Shown in pieces: positions 32,104-41,110 of a stretch of DNA of 64,000 bases (position 1 is the first letter of the stretch; each line of letters begins with the position of its first letter). The stretch lies in contig NZ_JABBND010000025.1 in the NCBI RefSeq assembly GCF_012933465.1, positions 1 through 64,000 on the forward strand, read 5' to 3'. The notes below the pieces were generated by a model. The model saw only the letters and a list, made by a program, of their open reading frames with translations. It was not told where the DNA came from and ran no database searches. The stretch is from Actinomycetospora sp. TBRC 11914. Lineage in GTDB: Bacteria > Actinomycetota > Actinomycetes > Mycobacteriales > Pseudonocardiaceae. The translations under genes were made by a program, and so were the position numbers.

Positions 32104-33462
32104 GTGCTCATCAAGAACCCCGCCCGGCAGCTGGACTCCGGATACCTGGACCGGACCCCGCTCTTCCAGTTCGTGCTGCTGTCGCTGCTGTTCCCGATGT
32201 GGGGCGCCGCCGCCGGGCTGAACGACATCCTGATCACGCAGTTCAAGCACGTCTTCACGCTCTCCGACGCGGCGACCGCATTCGTGCAGTCGGCGTTCTA
32301 CGGCGGCTATTTCCTGATCGCCATCCCGGCGTCGCGGATCGTGCGGCGGACGTCGTACAAGGTGGGCGTCCTGATCGGGCTGTCCGTCTACATCATCGGG
32401 TGCGGACTGTTCTTCCCGGCCAGCATGCTCGCGACCTACGGGATGTTCCTGTTCTGCATCTTCGCCGTCGCGATCGGGCTGAGCTTCCTCGAGACCAGCG
32501 CGAACACGTACTCCTCGATGCTCGGACCGCGCCGGACCTCGACGCTGCGGCTGAACATCTCGCAGACGTTCACCCCGCTCGGCAACCTGACCGGCGTGAT
32601 CCTCGGGAAGTACCTGATCTTCGGTTCCGGGGACTCGATCCAGGCGCAGCTGGACGCGGCACCGACGCCCGAGGCGAAGCTGGCCCTCGGCCACGAGCTG
32701 CTGCAGAACACCCTGCTGCCCTACAAGTACATCCTCGTCGTCCTGGTCTGCCTGCTCGTGCTGTTCCTCGTCACCGAGTACCCGCGGAGCAAGCCGCGGG
32801 GGGAGACCGCGGAGCAGCCGGCCGGCCTGGGCGAGACGTTGCGCGTCCTCGGCCGCATCGCGCAGTACCGGAAGGGCATCGTCGCGCAGTTCCTCTACGT
32901 CGGCCTGCAGACGGCGGTGTGGTCGTTCACGATCCGGGTGGCCCTCGAGCTCTACCCCGGCATGAACGAGCGCGAGGCGACCAACTACATGATCGTCGGG
33001 TTCATCTGCTTCCTCGCGGGCAAGTTCGTCGCGAACGCCCTCATCGCGCGGTACTCCGCCGCCCGGGTGCTCGTCGTCTACTGCGCCATCGGCGCGGTCC
33101 TGCTCGTGCTGGCCGCCTTCGGTCCGGCCGCCTCCGCGATCTGGTTGGTGATCGCCTCGAACCTGGTGATGGGCCCGTGCTGGCCGACGATCTTCGGTCA
33201 GACCCTCGACACCATCACGGACAAGCGCTACCAGGAGACCGGCGGCGCCATCCTCGTGATGGCGATCGTCGGCGGTGCGGTCGTGCCGGTGGTGCAGGGT
33301 GCGGTGTCGGACGCGCTCGGGTCGCTGCAGCGGTCGTTCGTGGTCTCCGCGGTCTGCTTCCTCGGCATCCTGCTGTACTTCCGCAGCAACCTGCGCCACC
33401 ACGTGACCGACGCCGAGGAGCCCGCCGTCGAGGCCGGCGCCCTGCGGGAGGAGCGCGCCTGA
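32104..33462 (+). CDS. FucP-like sugar:H+ symporter (MFS)
   Basis: A 452-residue 12-helix transporter of the L-fucose permease type. Typical FHS-family segments: QFVLLSLLFPMWGAAAGLND, FYGGYFLIAIPASRIVRRTS, LSFLETSANTYSSMLGPRRT and LNISQTFTPLGNLTGVILGK. Two starts compete: GTG at 32095 overlapping the kinase stop, and GTG at 32104 with GGAG 8 nt before it; the latter is used. Last gene of operon 2. Confidence 0.87.
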   Translation: MLIKNPARQLDSGYLDRTPLFQFVLLSLLFPMWGAAAGLNDILITQFKHVFTLSDAATAFVQSAFYGGYFLIAIPASRIVRRTSYKVGVLIGLSVYIIGCGLFFPASMLATYGMFLFCIFAVAIGLSFLETSANTYSSMLGPRRTSTLRLNISQTFTPLGNLTGVILGKYLIFGSGDSIQAQLDAAPTPEAKLALGHELLQNTLLPYKYILVVLVCLLVLFLVTEYPRSKPRGETAEQPAGLGETLRVLGRIAQYRKGIVAQFLYVGLQTAVWSFTIRVALELYPGMNEREATNYMIVGFICFLAGKFVANALIARYSAARVLVVYCAIGAVLLVLAAFGPAASAIWLVIASNLVMGPCWPTIFGQTLDTITDKRYQETGGAILVMAIVGGAVVPVVQGAVSDALGSLQRSFVVSAVCFLGILLYFRSNLRHHVTDAEEPAVEAGALREERA

Positions 33463-33474
33463 TCCGGCGCCGGG

Positions 33475-33687
33475 TCACTCCGGGGCGCCCACGTAGGTGC
33501 CGCGCCGGTAGACGACCGTGACCACTCCCTGGGCCTGCAGGAACCCGATCGCCCGGGTCAGGGTGGACATCGACACCCCGTGCTCCTCGGCGACCACCCG
33601 AGCCGGCGGGAGCCGCTCTCCCGGCCGGAACTCCCCGGCCTCGATGCGGGATCGCAGCGCCACGGCGGCGGCCTCGGCCGGCTTCAC
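33475..33687 (-). CDS. Stand-alone GntR-type winged-helix protein
   Basis: A 70-residue protein that is only the DNA-binding domain of a GntR regulator: AVALRSRIEAGEFRPGERLP, VVAEEHGVSMSTLTRAIGFL, QAQGVVTVVYRRGTYVG. No effector domain follows, since the stop comes right after the wing. GTG start. Convergent with the FucP-like gene, 12 nt away. It may be a real short regulator or a decayed longer one. Confidence 0.6.
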   Translation of the reverse strand: MKPAEAAAVALRSRIEAGEFRPGERLPPARVVAEEHGVSMSTLTRAIGFLQAQGVVTVVYRRGTYVGAPE

Positions 33688-33761
33688 GGTCGTCGAGCGT
33701 AGGCAGCTCGCCCCTGGCCCGGAATGGACCTGGGTCCAGTCTTCGGGCTGGCCGGCGGCGT

Positions 33762-35006
33762 TCAGGGGAAGCCGACGGCGCTCTCCGAGAGCGGCAGTTC
33801 GTCGGTGCGTGGTCCCGGTGGCGGGTCGGTGACGACGGTGTCCGGGGTGACCGTGCCCTCCCAGGTCAGGGTGTCGATCTCGAAGGGCAGGTTCGTGGCG
33901 GACAGCGGTGCCGGGGAGTCCATGAGCTGGAAGTGCAGGTGGGACTCGGTGGTGTTGCCGGAGTTGCCGGCACGGGCGAGCACCTGGCCCCGCCGCACGC
34001 GGTCACCGACCCGCACCGCCGGCGACCCGGTCTGCAGGTGGGCGTAGAACGCGTAGGCGCCGCCGCCGAGGTCGAGGACGATCCGGTTCCCGCCCAGGTC
34101 GTTCAACGGCAGCGTCAGGAACTGGTGCGGGGGAGCCTCGGGCATGTCGCCCACCACGGCGACGACCGTCGCGTCCGCGACCGCGAGCACCGGCTGGCCG
34201 AAGGTGAAGTAGTCCTCGTTGCGGTTCGGGTCCCCGGCGAACGTGGCCTGCGTGCCGCGGGTCAGGTCGACGAGGGGCCGGGCGGCGAGGTCGAAGCGGG
34301 ACCAGTCGACCGCGTACCGCTCGCCGCCGTTGATGCGCCCTCCGAGCGGGACCATGGCGGCCCGGTGCGGGGTGAGGTCGCAGCAGCCGTTGACCGCGAC
34401 CCAGCCGGGCCCGGTCAGCGGCGGCCCGATCACCCGCGGCGCCGGTCCGTCGATCCCGACCGGCCCGGTGACCTGCTCGCTGCTCGACGGGAACGTCGCC
34501 GCCGCGAACGTCGCCTGGTTCGGCGGCAGCGGGCCGAACGTGGCCCGGACGCGGTGCACCACGGACGCAGGCACCGCCTCGCGGGTCGCGTAGACGTCGT
34601 CGAGGAGGAGCAGGACGGTGCGGCCCGCCGCGATCTCGGCGACCGGCGTCGGGGGGAGCGTGTAGTCGCCCACGAGCAGGGACCGGGCGGTGATCGCCGA
34701 CCCGGTGAGGGTCCCGACGACGCGGCCGCCCGGACCGTCGGCGAGGGACTCCACCGAGGTGAGGGTCGCGGCGCGCGGCCCGGCGTTGAGCACCTGCAGC
34801 TCGTAGACGACGTGGAATCGCCCGTCCGTGCCCCGGACCGGCGACGGGGCCTGGGGCACCGGTGTGATCACCAGCGGCAGGAACGTCGGCGGGTCCTGCG
34901 GCACCGGTGTCGCGGGCGGCGGGCTCGCGGTGGTCGAGGTGCTCGCGCATCCCGCGAGGACGACGAGGGTCGTCAGGACGACGACCGCGAGAGGGTGTCG
35001 ACGCAT
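33762..35006 (-). CDS. Secreted lipoprotein with C-terminal M23 peptidase domain
   Basis: A 414-residue protein. Lipoprotein signal peptide MRRHPLAVVVLTTLVVLAGC with a lipobox LAGC, then a Thr/Pro-rich linker and a ~180-residue beta-rich domain. The C-terminal M23/LytM domain shows GERYAVDWSRFDL (H-x-x-x-D-like region), GGGAYAFYAHLQTGS and ESHLHFQLMD (HxH). It would act in the cell envelope on peptidoglycan crosslinks or as an EnvC-like activator. ATG at 35006. It is divergent from a sensor kinase gene starting 142 bp away, which might respond to envelope stress. Confidence 0.85.
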   Translation of the reverse strand: MRRHPLAVVVLTTLVVLAGCASTSTTASPPPATPVPQDPPTFLPLVITPVPQAPSPVRGTDGRFHVVYELQVLNAGPRAATLTSVESLADGPGGRVVGTLTGSAITARSLLVGDYTLPPTPVAEIAAGRTVLLLLDDVYATREAVPASVVHRVRATFGPLPPNQATFAAATFPSSSEQVTGPVGIDGPAPRVIGPPLTGPGWVAVNGCCDLTPHRAAMVPLGGRINGGERYAVDWSRFDLAARPLVDLTRGTQATFAGDPNRNEDYFTFGQPVLAVADATVVAVVGDMPEAPPHQFLTLPLNDLGGNRIVLDLGGGAYAFYAHLQTGSPAVRVGDRVRRGQVLARAGNSGNTTESHLHFQLMDSPAPLSATNLPFEIDTLTWEGTVTPDTVVTDPPPGPRTDELPLSESAVGFP

Positions 35007-35148
35007 CCTCGCCCCCCGGGGATTCGAGCCGAACCTCGACCGTAGGGAGCGTCGCGAGATGTGGACATGGGCCTGGGTCCCGTCCCGGGACGCGAGTTGG
35101 GTCCCGTCCTCGTGGACCCGGAGCCGGACCCGGTGACAATCTTGGTCG

Positions 35149-36849
35149 GTGCGACGACCAGCCACCGGGGCGCCGACCGTGGCACTGCGGCAGCTCGCTG
35201 CGCTCGGTGTCGCGTTCGGTGTCGTGGAGATCGTGCTGTTCCCTCCGGGACGGTGGCAGGACGTCGCCCACGCGGTCGCCTACACGGTGACCGCCTGGGT
35301 GTACCTCGGCGCCGGCATCGCGGCCTGGTCCCGCCGCCCGGGGAGCCGGATCGGGCCGCTGCTCACCGCCGGCGGCGGGATGTGGTTGCTCTGCGGCCTG
35401 GCGAGCACGACGGTCCCCGTCCTGGTCGGCCTCGGCATCGTCGTCGCGACGATCCCGGTGGCGGTCCTGCTGCACGTGCTGCTCGCGTTCCCCTCGGGCC
35501 ACCTGGGAGATCGCTGGTCCCGACTGCTGGTCGTCGGCGGGTACGTCACGACGACGGTGCTGCAGGCGCCGGTGTGGCTGTGGGACCCGGCGTCCCCCTT
35601 CCTCTTCGCGGACCGTCCGGACCTGCTGTTCGCGGGCCGTCTCGTCAACTCGACGTGCGCCTTCGTCGTGATCCTCGGGACGGCCGCCGTGGTGGTCGCC
35701 CGGCTGCGAGCCGCCCGGACCGCGGACCGGCCGGTCCTCGCGCCGCTCTACCTCTACGGTGGCGGCGCGATCGTCGTGGTCGTCGTGGCCGGCAACCTGT
35801 ACCGCGTCGCGCCGGTCGACCCGGTGGTGGTCGACTGGGTGCAGGTCGCCCTGCTGGCCGGGGTGCCGATCGCCTTCGCCGCCGGGGTGCTGCTCGGCGG
35901 GTTCGCCCGCACCGCGGCGATCGAGGAGCTCGGGGTGTGGCTCGGGAGCACCGAACGGCGCCGCGGCGAGGTCGGGCCGGCCCTGGCCCGCACCCTCGGG
36001 GATCCGTCGCTGACGCTGGCGTTCCGGGGCGACGACGGGAGCTGGGTCGACGGCGACGGCCACCCCGCGGTGGTGCCGCCCGGCCTGGCGCTGGTCCCCA
36101 TCGAGCTGGCGGGGCGGCCCGTCGGCGCGATCGTGCACGACCCGTCGCTGCAACCGAACCCCGACACCGTCCGGGCGGCGGGCCGGGTGGTGGCGATCGC
36201 CGTCGACCGCGAGCGGCTGACCGCGCGGCTGCTCGCCGAGCAGGAGCAGCTGCGCGAGTCCCGGACCCGCCTGGTCGAGGCCGGGGACCGCGAGCGGCGC
36301 CGCCTCGCCCGCGACCTGCACGACCGGCTGCAGAGCCGCCTGGTCCTGCTCGCCCTGCGCGCCGGGACCGCGCGGCCGGAGACCGCCGACCTCGAGGCGT
36401 TCCGCCGCGACGTCGACCAGGTCGCCGCCGAGGTGCGGTCGATCGTGGCCGGCGTGATGCCCGCCCTGCTCATCGAGCGCGGGCTGAGCTCCGCGGTCGA
36501 GGACATGCTGGCCCGCACCCCGCTGCAGACGAGGCTCGACACCGACGACCTCGACGGGCCGGGGCTCCCGCCGTCGGTGGAGGGCACGGCGTACCACGTC
36601 GTCGCCGAGTCGATCACCAACACGGTGAAGCACGCGGTGGCGTCGTCGCTGGTGGTCGGGCTGCACCACCGCACCGGCGTCCTCACCGTCTCGGTGCACG
36701 ACGACGGGTGCGGAGGTGCCGTCGCGTCCGGTGGGACCGGTCTGCGGGGGTTGCGGGACCGGGTCGAGGCGCTCGGTGGACGCTTCGCGGTGGACAGCCC
36801 GGACGAGGGCGGGACGACGGTGGTCGCGGAGATCCCGTGCGCGTCCTGA
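35149..36849 (+). CDS. Membrane sensor histidine kinase (NarX/DesK type)
   Basis: A 566-residue kinase with about eight transmembrane helices in the first 250 residues, a linker, a HisKA_3 domain with phosphoacceptor in RRRLARDLHDRLQSRL (His about 391) and an HATPase_c domain (AESITNTVKHAVASSL, VHDDGCGGAV, TGLRGLRDRVEALGG). The signal sensed is unknown. GTG start lacks a strong ribosome site. Its 3' end overlaps the response regulator by 13 nt. Confidence 0.85.
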   Translation: MRRPATGAPTVALRQLAALGVAFGVVEIVLFPPGRWQDVAHAVAYTVTAWVYLGAGIAAWSRRPGSRIGPLLTAGGGMWLLCGLASTTVPVLVGLGIVVATIPVAVLLHVLLAFPSGHLGDRWSRLLVVGGYVTTTVLQAPVWLWDPASPFLFADRPDLLFAGRLVNSTCAFVVILGTAAVVVARLRAARTADRPVLAPLYLYGGGAIVVVVVAGNLYRVAPVDPVVVDWVQVALLAGVPIAFAAGVLLGGFARTAAIEELGVWLGSTERRRGEVGPALARTLGDPSLTLAFRGDDGSWVDGDGHPAVVPPGLALVPIELAGRPVGAIVHDPSLQPNPDTVRAAGRVVAIAVDRERLTARLLAEQEQLRESRTRLVEAGDRERRRLARDLHDRLQSRLVLLALRAGTARPETADLEAFRRDVDQVAAEVRSIVAGVMPALLIERGLSSAVEDMLARTPLQTRLDTDDLDGPGLPPSVEGTAYHVVAESITNTVKHAVASSLVVGLHHRTGVLTVSVHDDGCGGAVASGGTGLRGLRDRVEALGGRFAVDSPDEGGTTVVAEIPCAS

Positions 36850-37475
36850 TCGGCGAGGACGAGGCCCTGCTGCGCGAGGGCCTGACCCTGCTGCTGCGCC
36901 GCGAGGGCTTCGAGGTCGTCGCGGCCGTGGCCGACGCGTCCTCGCTGGTCGACCAGGCGCTGCGGCTCGCGCCGGACCTGGTGCTCACCGACATCCGGAT
37001 GCCTCCCGGACGCACCGACGACGGGCTGCAGGCGGCGATCCGGCTCCGGGCCGCCCGTCCGGGGCTGGGCGTCGTCGTGCTGTCCCAGCACGTGCACGGG
37101 CAGTACGCGCTCGAGCTCCTCGGTGCCCGCCCGCGCGGGGTCGGTTACCTGCTCAAGCAGCGCATCGCCGAGGTGACGAACTTCGTGCGCGACCTGCGCC
37201 GCGTCGCGGGTGGCGACGTGGCCCTGGACCCGGAGGTCGTCTCGGCGATGCTGGAGCGACGCGACGACGGGGTCGAGCGGCTCTCGGTGCGCCGCCGGGA
37301 GGTGCTCGCGCTGGTCGCCGAGGGGCGCAGCAACGCCGCGATCGCCCGCCGTCTGGGGATCACGGAGAAGGCGGTGGTCGCCCACGTGTCGGGGATCTAC
37401 GAGACGCTCGGGCTCCCCGACGACGCCGACGACCACCGCCGCGTCCTCGCGGTCGTCCGCTACCTCACCCACTGA
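36837..37475 (+). CDS. NarL/FixJ-family response regulator
   Basis: A 212-residue regulator. Receiver acidic pair VRVLIGEDEALLREGL, phospho-Asp in DLVLTDIRMPPG (Asp52) and the Lys in YLLKQR. C-terminal LuxR helix-turn-helix: LSVRRREVLALVAEGRSNAA IARRLGITEKAVVAHVSGIY-like. Partner of the overlapping kinase. GTG start. Its own 3' end overlaps the convergent RibD-like gene by 11 nt. Confidence 0.88.
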   Translation: MRVLIGEDEALLREGLTLLLRREGFEVVAAVADASSLVDQALRLAPDLVLTDIRMPPGRTDDGLQAAIRLRAARPGLGVVVLSQHVHGQYALELLGARPRGVGYLLKQRIAEVTNFVRDLRRVAGGDVALDPEVVSAMLERRDDGVERLSVRRREVLALVAEGRSNAAIARRLGITEKAVVAHVSGIYETLGLPDDADDHRRVLAVVRYLTH

Positions 37476-38070
37476 CCGGGGCAGCGCCCGGAAGACCGCT
37501 GCGGACCACCTCGTAGGTCACGACGGCGAGCCCCTTCCCGAGGGTGCCGACGCGCACGAGCCGCAGCGGTGTCCGGTCGGTGGTCGGGCCGAAGAGCCGC
37601 GCGCCGTCCCCGAGCAGGACGGGGAAGACCACGAGTCGCAGCTCGTCGACGAGGCCGTGCTCGAGGAGGGCGTGGACGAGCCGGGCGCTGGCGTACACCA
37701 GGATCTCGCCGTCGACCTCCCGGGCGAGGGCCGGGACGCGGTCGACCACGTCCGCGCCGATGAGCGTCGAGTTCGACCACCGGGGCGGCGCCGTGCCGGA
37801 GGACACCACGTACTTCGGCAGCCCGTTCAACCGGTCGGCCCACGTCCCGGTGCGTGACTGCCAGCGCGCGGCGAAGAACTCCTCGCTCCGTCGGCCCATC
37901 AGCAGCGCGTCCGCGCCGAGTGTCTCCGCGGTCGCGGCCTCGGCCCACTCCTCGAGGTCCTCGCCCCCGAACCGGCCGAACCAGCCGCCGCGCCGGAACC
38001 CCTCCTGGCCGTCGGGGTCCTGCACGATCCCGTCGAGCGAGACGTTCGCGCTGACGACGATCCTTCCCAT
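37465..38070 (-). CDS. RibD C-terminal/dihydrofolate reductase-like protein
   Basis: A 201-residue DHFR-fold protein. VVSANVSLDGIVQDPDGQEG at the start, ALLMGRRSEEFFAARWQSRT, KYVVSSGTAPPRWSNSTLIG and EILVYASARLVHALLEHGLV are hallmarks of the RibD_C family widespread in Actinobacteria, usually of unknown substrate. GGAGAGGAG precedes the ATG. Divergent from an ECF sigma gene. Confidence 0.85.
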   Translation of the reverse strand: MGRIVVSANVSLDGIVQDPDGQEGFRRGGWFGRFGGEDLEEWAEAATAETLGADALLMGRRSEEFFAARWQSRTGTWADRLNGLPKYVVSSGTAPPRWSNSTLIGADVVDRVPALAREVDGEILVYASARLVHALLEHGLVDELRLVVFPVLLGDGARLFGPTTDRTPLRLVRVGTLGKGLAVVTYEVVRSGLPGAAPVSG

Positions 38071-38220
38071 GTCGGTCTCCTCTCCCGGTCCCGTGACCCG
38101 TCGGCGATACGGTCCCCGCGACGGCCCGGAACCGGGCGCTCCCGGGCCGCCCAGTTCGCCCCCGCGCCGGTGTCCACCCGACGACGGGGAGCGCGGCGGA
38201 CCCGGGACGGAGGCGCGGCG

Positions 38221-39258
38221 GTGGGCACGGACGAGCTGGTGGCCCGGGCACGGGCGGGGGACGGTGCGGCGTTCGAGCAGCTCACCGAGCCGTACCGTCG
38301 TGAGCTGCAGGTGCACTGCTACCGCATGCTCGGGTCGCTCCACGACGCCGAGGACGCCCTCCAGGACACGCTGCTCGGAGCCTGGCGCGGGCTCGGCGGG
38401 TTCGAGGGCCGATCGTCCGTGCGGACCTGGCTCTACCGGATCGCCACCAACCGGTGCCTCAACCTGCGCCGCTCGACGGCCCGCCGCCCGGCGAAGGCGT
38501 GGGACGTGCCCGGGGTCGAGCCGCCCGAGCCGACGCGGCTCGGCGAGTGCCCGTGGCTGGAGCCCTGCCCCGACACCCTCGTGGCGGACGTGCTCGACGG
38601 CCCGCCCGGACCCGAGGCCCGGTACGAACGGACCGAGTCGATCTCGCTCGCGTTCGTGACCGCGCTGCAGCTGCTCCCGCCGCGCCAGCTCTCGGTACTC
38701 CTGCTGCGCGACGTCCTGGGCTTCCGGGCCGCCGAGGTCGCGGACGTGCTCGACACCTCCGTGGAGTCCGTGACGAGCGCCCTCAAGCGCGCGCGGGCAC
38801 GCCTGCGCGGCCTGGACGCGGCTCGGCCGCCCGCACCCGCACCCCTGTCGCCGGCCGAGGACGTCGTGGTGGCGCGGTTCGTCGCGGCGTACGAGTCGGC
38901 CGACCTCCCCGCACTCGTGGCGCTGCTGAGCGACGACGTCTTCGTCTCGATGCCCCCGCTGCCGCACGAGTACGAGGGGCGTGAGGCGGTGGGCCGGCTG
39001 TTCGAGCGCATCTTCGGGGCCGGGCGACGGTTCGACCTGGTGCGCACCCGGGCCAACGGGCAGCCGGCCTGCGGGGCCTACCTCCGCGGTCCCTCGGCCC
39101 CCGGGGTGGGGCTGTACGTCCTCACCCTCGCCGGGGACCGCATCGTAGCGCTGACCCGCTTCGAGCACACCCTGCTCGGTCCGTTCGGACTGCCTCCCGC
39201 CCTGACGGACGCACCGGGCGGACACGACGCGGCCGTTCCCCGGTCGGTCCGGCGCTGA
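38221..39258 (+). CDS. ECF sigma factor with C-terminal SnoaL-like domain
   Basis: A 345-residue sigma-70 family protein (SigJ/SigG-like group). Region 2: QVHCYRMLGSLHDAEDALQD, WLYRIATNRCLNLRRS; region 4: LSVLLLRDVLGFRAAEVADV and LDTSVESVTSALKRARARL. The C-terminal ~130 residues (AEDVVVARFVAAYESADLPA; LSDDVFVSMPPLPHEYEGRE) form a SnoaL/NTF2-like domain that replaces a classical anti-sigma partner. GTG at 38221 with GGAGG upstream. No anti-sigma gene is adjacent. Confidence 0.88.
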   Translation: MGTDELVARARAGDGAAFEQLTEPYRRELQVHCYRMLGSLHDAEDALQDTLLGAWRGLGGFEGRSSVRTWLYRIATNRCLNLRRSTARRPAKAWDVPGVEPPEPTRLGECPWLEPCPDTLVADVLDGPPGPEARYERTESISLAFVTALQLLPPRQLSVLLLRDVLGFRAAEVADVLDTSVESVTSALKRARARLRGLDAARPPAPAPLSPAEDVVVARFVAAYESADLPALVALLSDDVFVSMPPLPHEYEGREAVGRLFERIFGAGRRFDLVRTRANGQPACGAYLRGPSAPGVGLYVLTLAGDRIVALTRFEHTLLGPFGLPPALTDAPGGHDAAVPRSVRR

Positions 39259-39265
39259 CGGACGA

Positions 39266-40099
39266 TCAGTCCGCGACCGCGAGCCGCGGAGCGTCCGCGC
39301 CCAGGGTCTCCACGGCCACCGTCGCGAAGTCGAGGACGCGCTGCTCCCGACGGTCCTCCGCGACGACCACGCAGGTCTGCGCCGGTTCGGCGTCGGTCAG
39401 CGGGCGGTGGACCAGGTCGGGGCGGGAGTAGGACCGCGCCACGCTGCGGGGGACGACGGCGATGGCCGTCCCCGAGGCGATGAGCTCGAACTTCTCCTCG
39501 AGCGAGTCGGTGCGCCGCCCCTGCGTGTTGAGGAGCGGCCGGCCCTCCAGGTCGGCGAGGTGCAGCCGTCGTCGGCGGGCCAGTGGATGCGACGCGGGCA
39601 GGCAGACCACCTTCGGGTCGCTGCCGACGGGCACGCTGCGCAGGCCGGTGTCGTCGAACGGGCGGCGCAGCAGGCCGACGTCGGCCCGGCCGTCGCGCAG
39701 CGGCGCGTCCTGCTCCCACCAGTCCAGACGCAGCAGCGCGATCTCGACGTCGGGATGGGTCGCGGTGAACGCCCGGACGGCCTCGGAGACGTGCAGACCC
39801 GGGGCGAACGCGACGACGACCCGTGCCACGCCGCGGTCGACCTCGTGGACACGGCGGAGGGCGGAGTCGACGGCGGCGAACAGCCCGCGCGTCTCCTCGT
39901 GGAGCTGCTCGCCCGCCGGGGTCAGCTGCACCCGGCGGGTCGTGCGGGCGAGCAGGGTGCAGCCGAGCTCGTGCTCGAGCGCGCGGATCTGCCGGCTCAG
40001 CACCGGCTGCGCGATGTAGAGGGCCTGAGCGGCGCGACCGAAGTGGCGGTGCTCCGCCACCGCGGCGAAGTACCGCAGCTTGCGGAGATCCAGGTCCAT
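39266..40099 (-). CDS. LysR-family transcriptional regulator
   Basis: A 277-residue LysR regulator: N-terminal winged helix (RKLRYFAAVAEHRHFGRAAQ; ALYIAQPVLSRQIRALEHEL) and a periplasmic-binding-like effector domain. Divergent from the NAD(P)-binding protein at 40169 with 69 bp between starts, the classical LysR arrangement, so it probably controls that gene. ATG at 40099. Confidence 0.9.
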   Translation of the reverse strand: MDLDLRKLRYFAAVAEHRHFGRAAQALYIAQPVLSRQIRALEHELGCTLLARTTRRVQLTPAGEQLHEETRGLFAAVDSALRRVHEVDRGVARVVVAFAPGLHVSEAVRAFTATHPDVEIALLRLDWWEQDAPLRDGRADVGLLRRPFDDTGLRSVPVGSDPKVVCLPASHPLARRRRLHLADLEGRPLLNTQGRRTDSLEEKFELIASGTAIAVVPRSVARSYSRPDLVHRPLTDAEPAQTCVVVAEDRREQRVLDFATVAVETLGADAPRLAVAD

Positions 40100-40106
40100 G
40101 CCCTCA

Positions 40107-40134
40107 AGGTATCAATCTCGGCGGACAGGTATTG
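40107..40134. promoter_or_regulatory. Candidate LysR operator
   Basis: Inside the 69-bp divergent gap: direct repeat AGGTAT (40107-40112 and 40127-40132), overlapped by an inverted CAAT-N14-ATTG. LysR proteins often bind such T-N11-A-like elements between divergent genes. Binding is inferred. Confidence 0.45.
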
Positions 40135-40168
40135 GACGCTCGCGGCCGGGCGGACGGAGCCTGGACGC

Positions 40169-41059
40169 ATGATCGTCCTGACCACGCCCACCGGTGACAT
40201 CGGTGGGCAGCTCCTCGAGCTCCTCCTCTCCCGGGCCCCCGACGAGCCGCTCCGGGTCGTCGTCCGTGACCCCGCGAAGCTCTCCGGCGCCGTCCGGGAC
40301 CGGGTCGAGGTCGTGACCGGGTCCCACGGCGACGCCGACGTCGCCGACCGCGCGTTCGCCGGCGCGGACGCCGTGTTCTGGGTCGTCCCGCCGGATCCGT
40401 CGGCGCCCAGCCTCGAGGCCGCCTACTCCGGGTTCACCACGCCCGCGGTGAAGGCGTTCGCCGCGCACGGGGTCCGGCGGGTCGTCGGGGTGTCCGCGCT
40501 CGGACGCGGCACGACGGTCGCCGACCGCGCCGGCCTGGTCACGGCCTCGCTCGCGATGGACGACCTCATCGCCGGCAGCGGGGTGGCCTACCGGGCGCTC
40601 GCGAACCCCGGGTTCATGGACAACGTGCTGCGCCGCACGGCCTCGATCCGCGACGAGGGCGTGTTCGCGGACACGGCGTCGCCCGCCCGCCGGGCCCCGC
40701 TCGTGGCCACCCGCGACATCGCGGCCCGGGCGGCCGAGCTGCTGCTCGACCCGTCGTGGGAGGGCGTCGGCAGCGTCCCGGTCCTCGGGCCGGAGGACCT
40801 CTCGCCCGAGGACATGGTCCGCACCATGTCCGAGGTCCTGGGTCGGCCGGTGCGCTACGAGCGGCTCCCGCTCGAGACCCTCGCTGCCGGGATGACGGCC
40901 GGCGGGGTGGGCGACGCCTTCGTCCGGGGCATGGTCGACATGATGCGGGCCAAGGACGAGGGGCTCGACGCGGGCGTGCCGCGGACCCCGGAGACGACGA
41001 GCCCGACGACGTTCCGGCAGTGGTGCCAGGAGGTGCTCGTCCCCGCGGTCGGGGCCTGA
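40169..41059 (+). CDS. NmrA/SDR-type NAD(P)-binding protein
   Basis: A 296-residue atypical SDR. Nucleotide motif IVLTTPTGDIGGQLLELLL at the start and DAVFWVVPPDPSAPS; GSVPVLGPEDLSPEDMVRTM near 200. No YxxxK active site is obvious, as in NmrA-like and quinone-oxidoreductase-2-like proteins, which act as redox sensors or reductases. ATG at 40169, 69 bp from the divergent LysR gene. Confidence 0.84.
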   Translation: MIVLTTPTGDIGGQLLELLLSRAPDEPLRVVVRDPAKLSGAVRDRVEVVTGSHGDADVADRAFAGADAVFWVVPPDPSAPSLEAAYSGFTTPAVKAFAAHGVRRVVGVSALGRGTTVADRAGLVTASLAMDDLIAGSGVAYRALANPGFMDNVLRRTASIRDEGVFADTASPARRAPLVATRDIAARAAELLLDPSWEGVGSVPVLGPEDLSPEDMVRTMSEVLGRPVRYERLPLETLAAGMTAGGVGDAFVRGMVDMMRAKDEGLDAGVPRTPETTSPTTFRQWCQEVLVPAVGA

Positions 41060-41110
41060 GCCGGTGGAGACACAGCCCGCCGCCCCGGAGGGCTCTGGCA
41101 CGCTGCCGCG

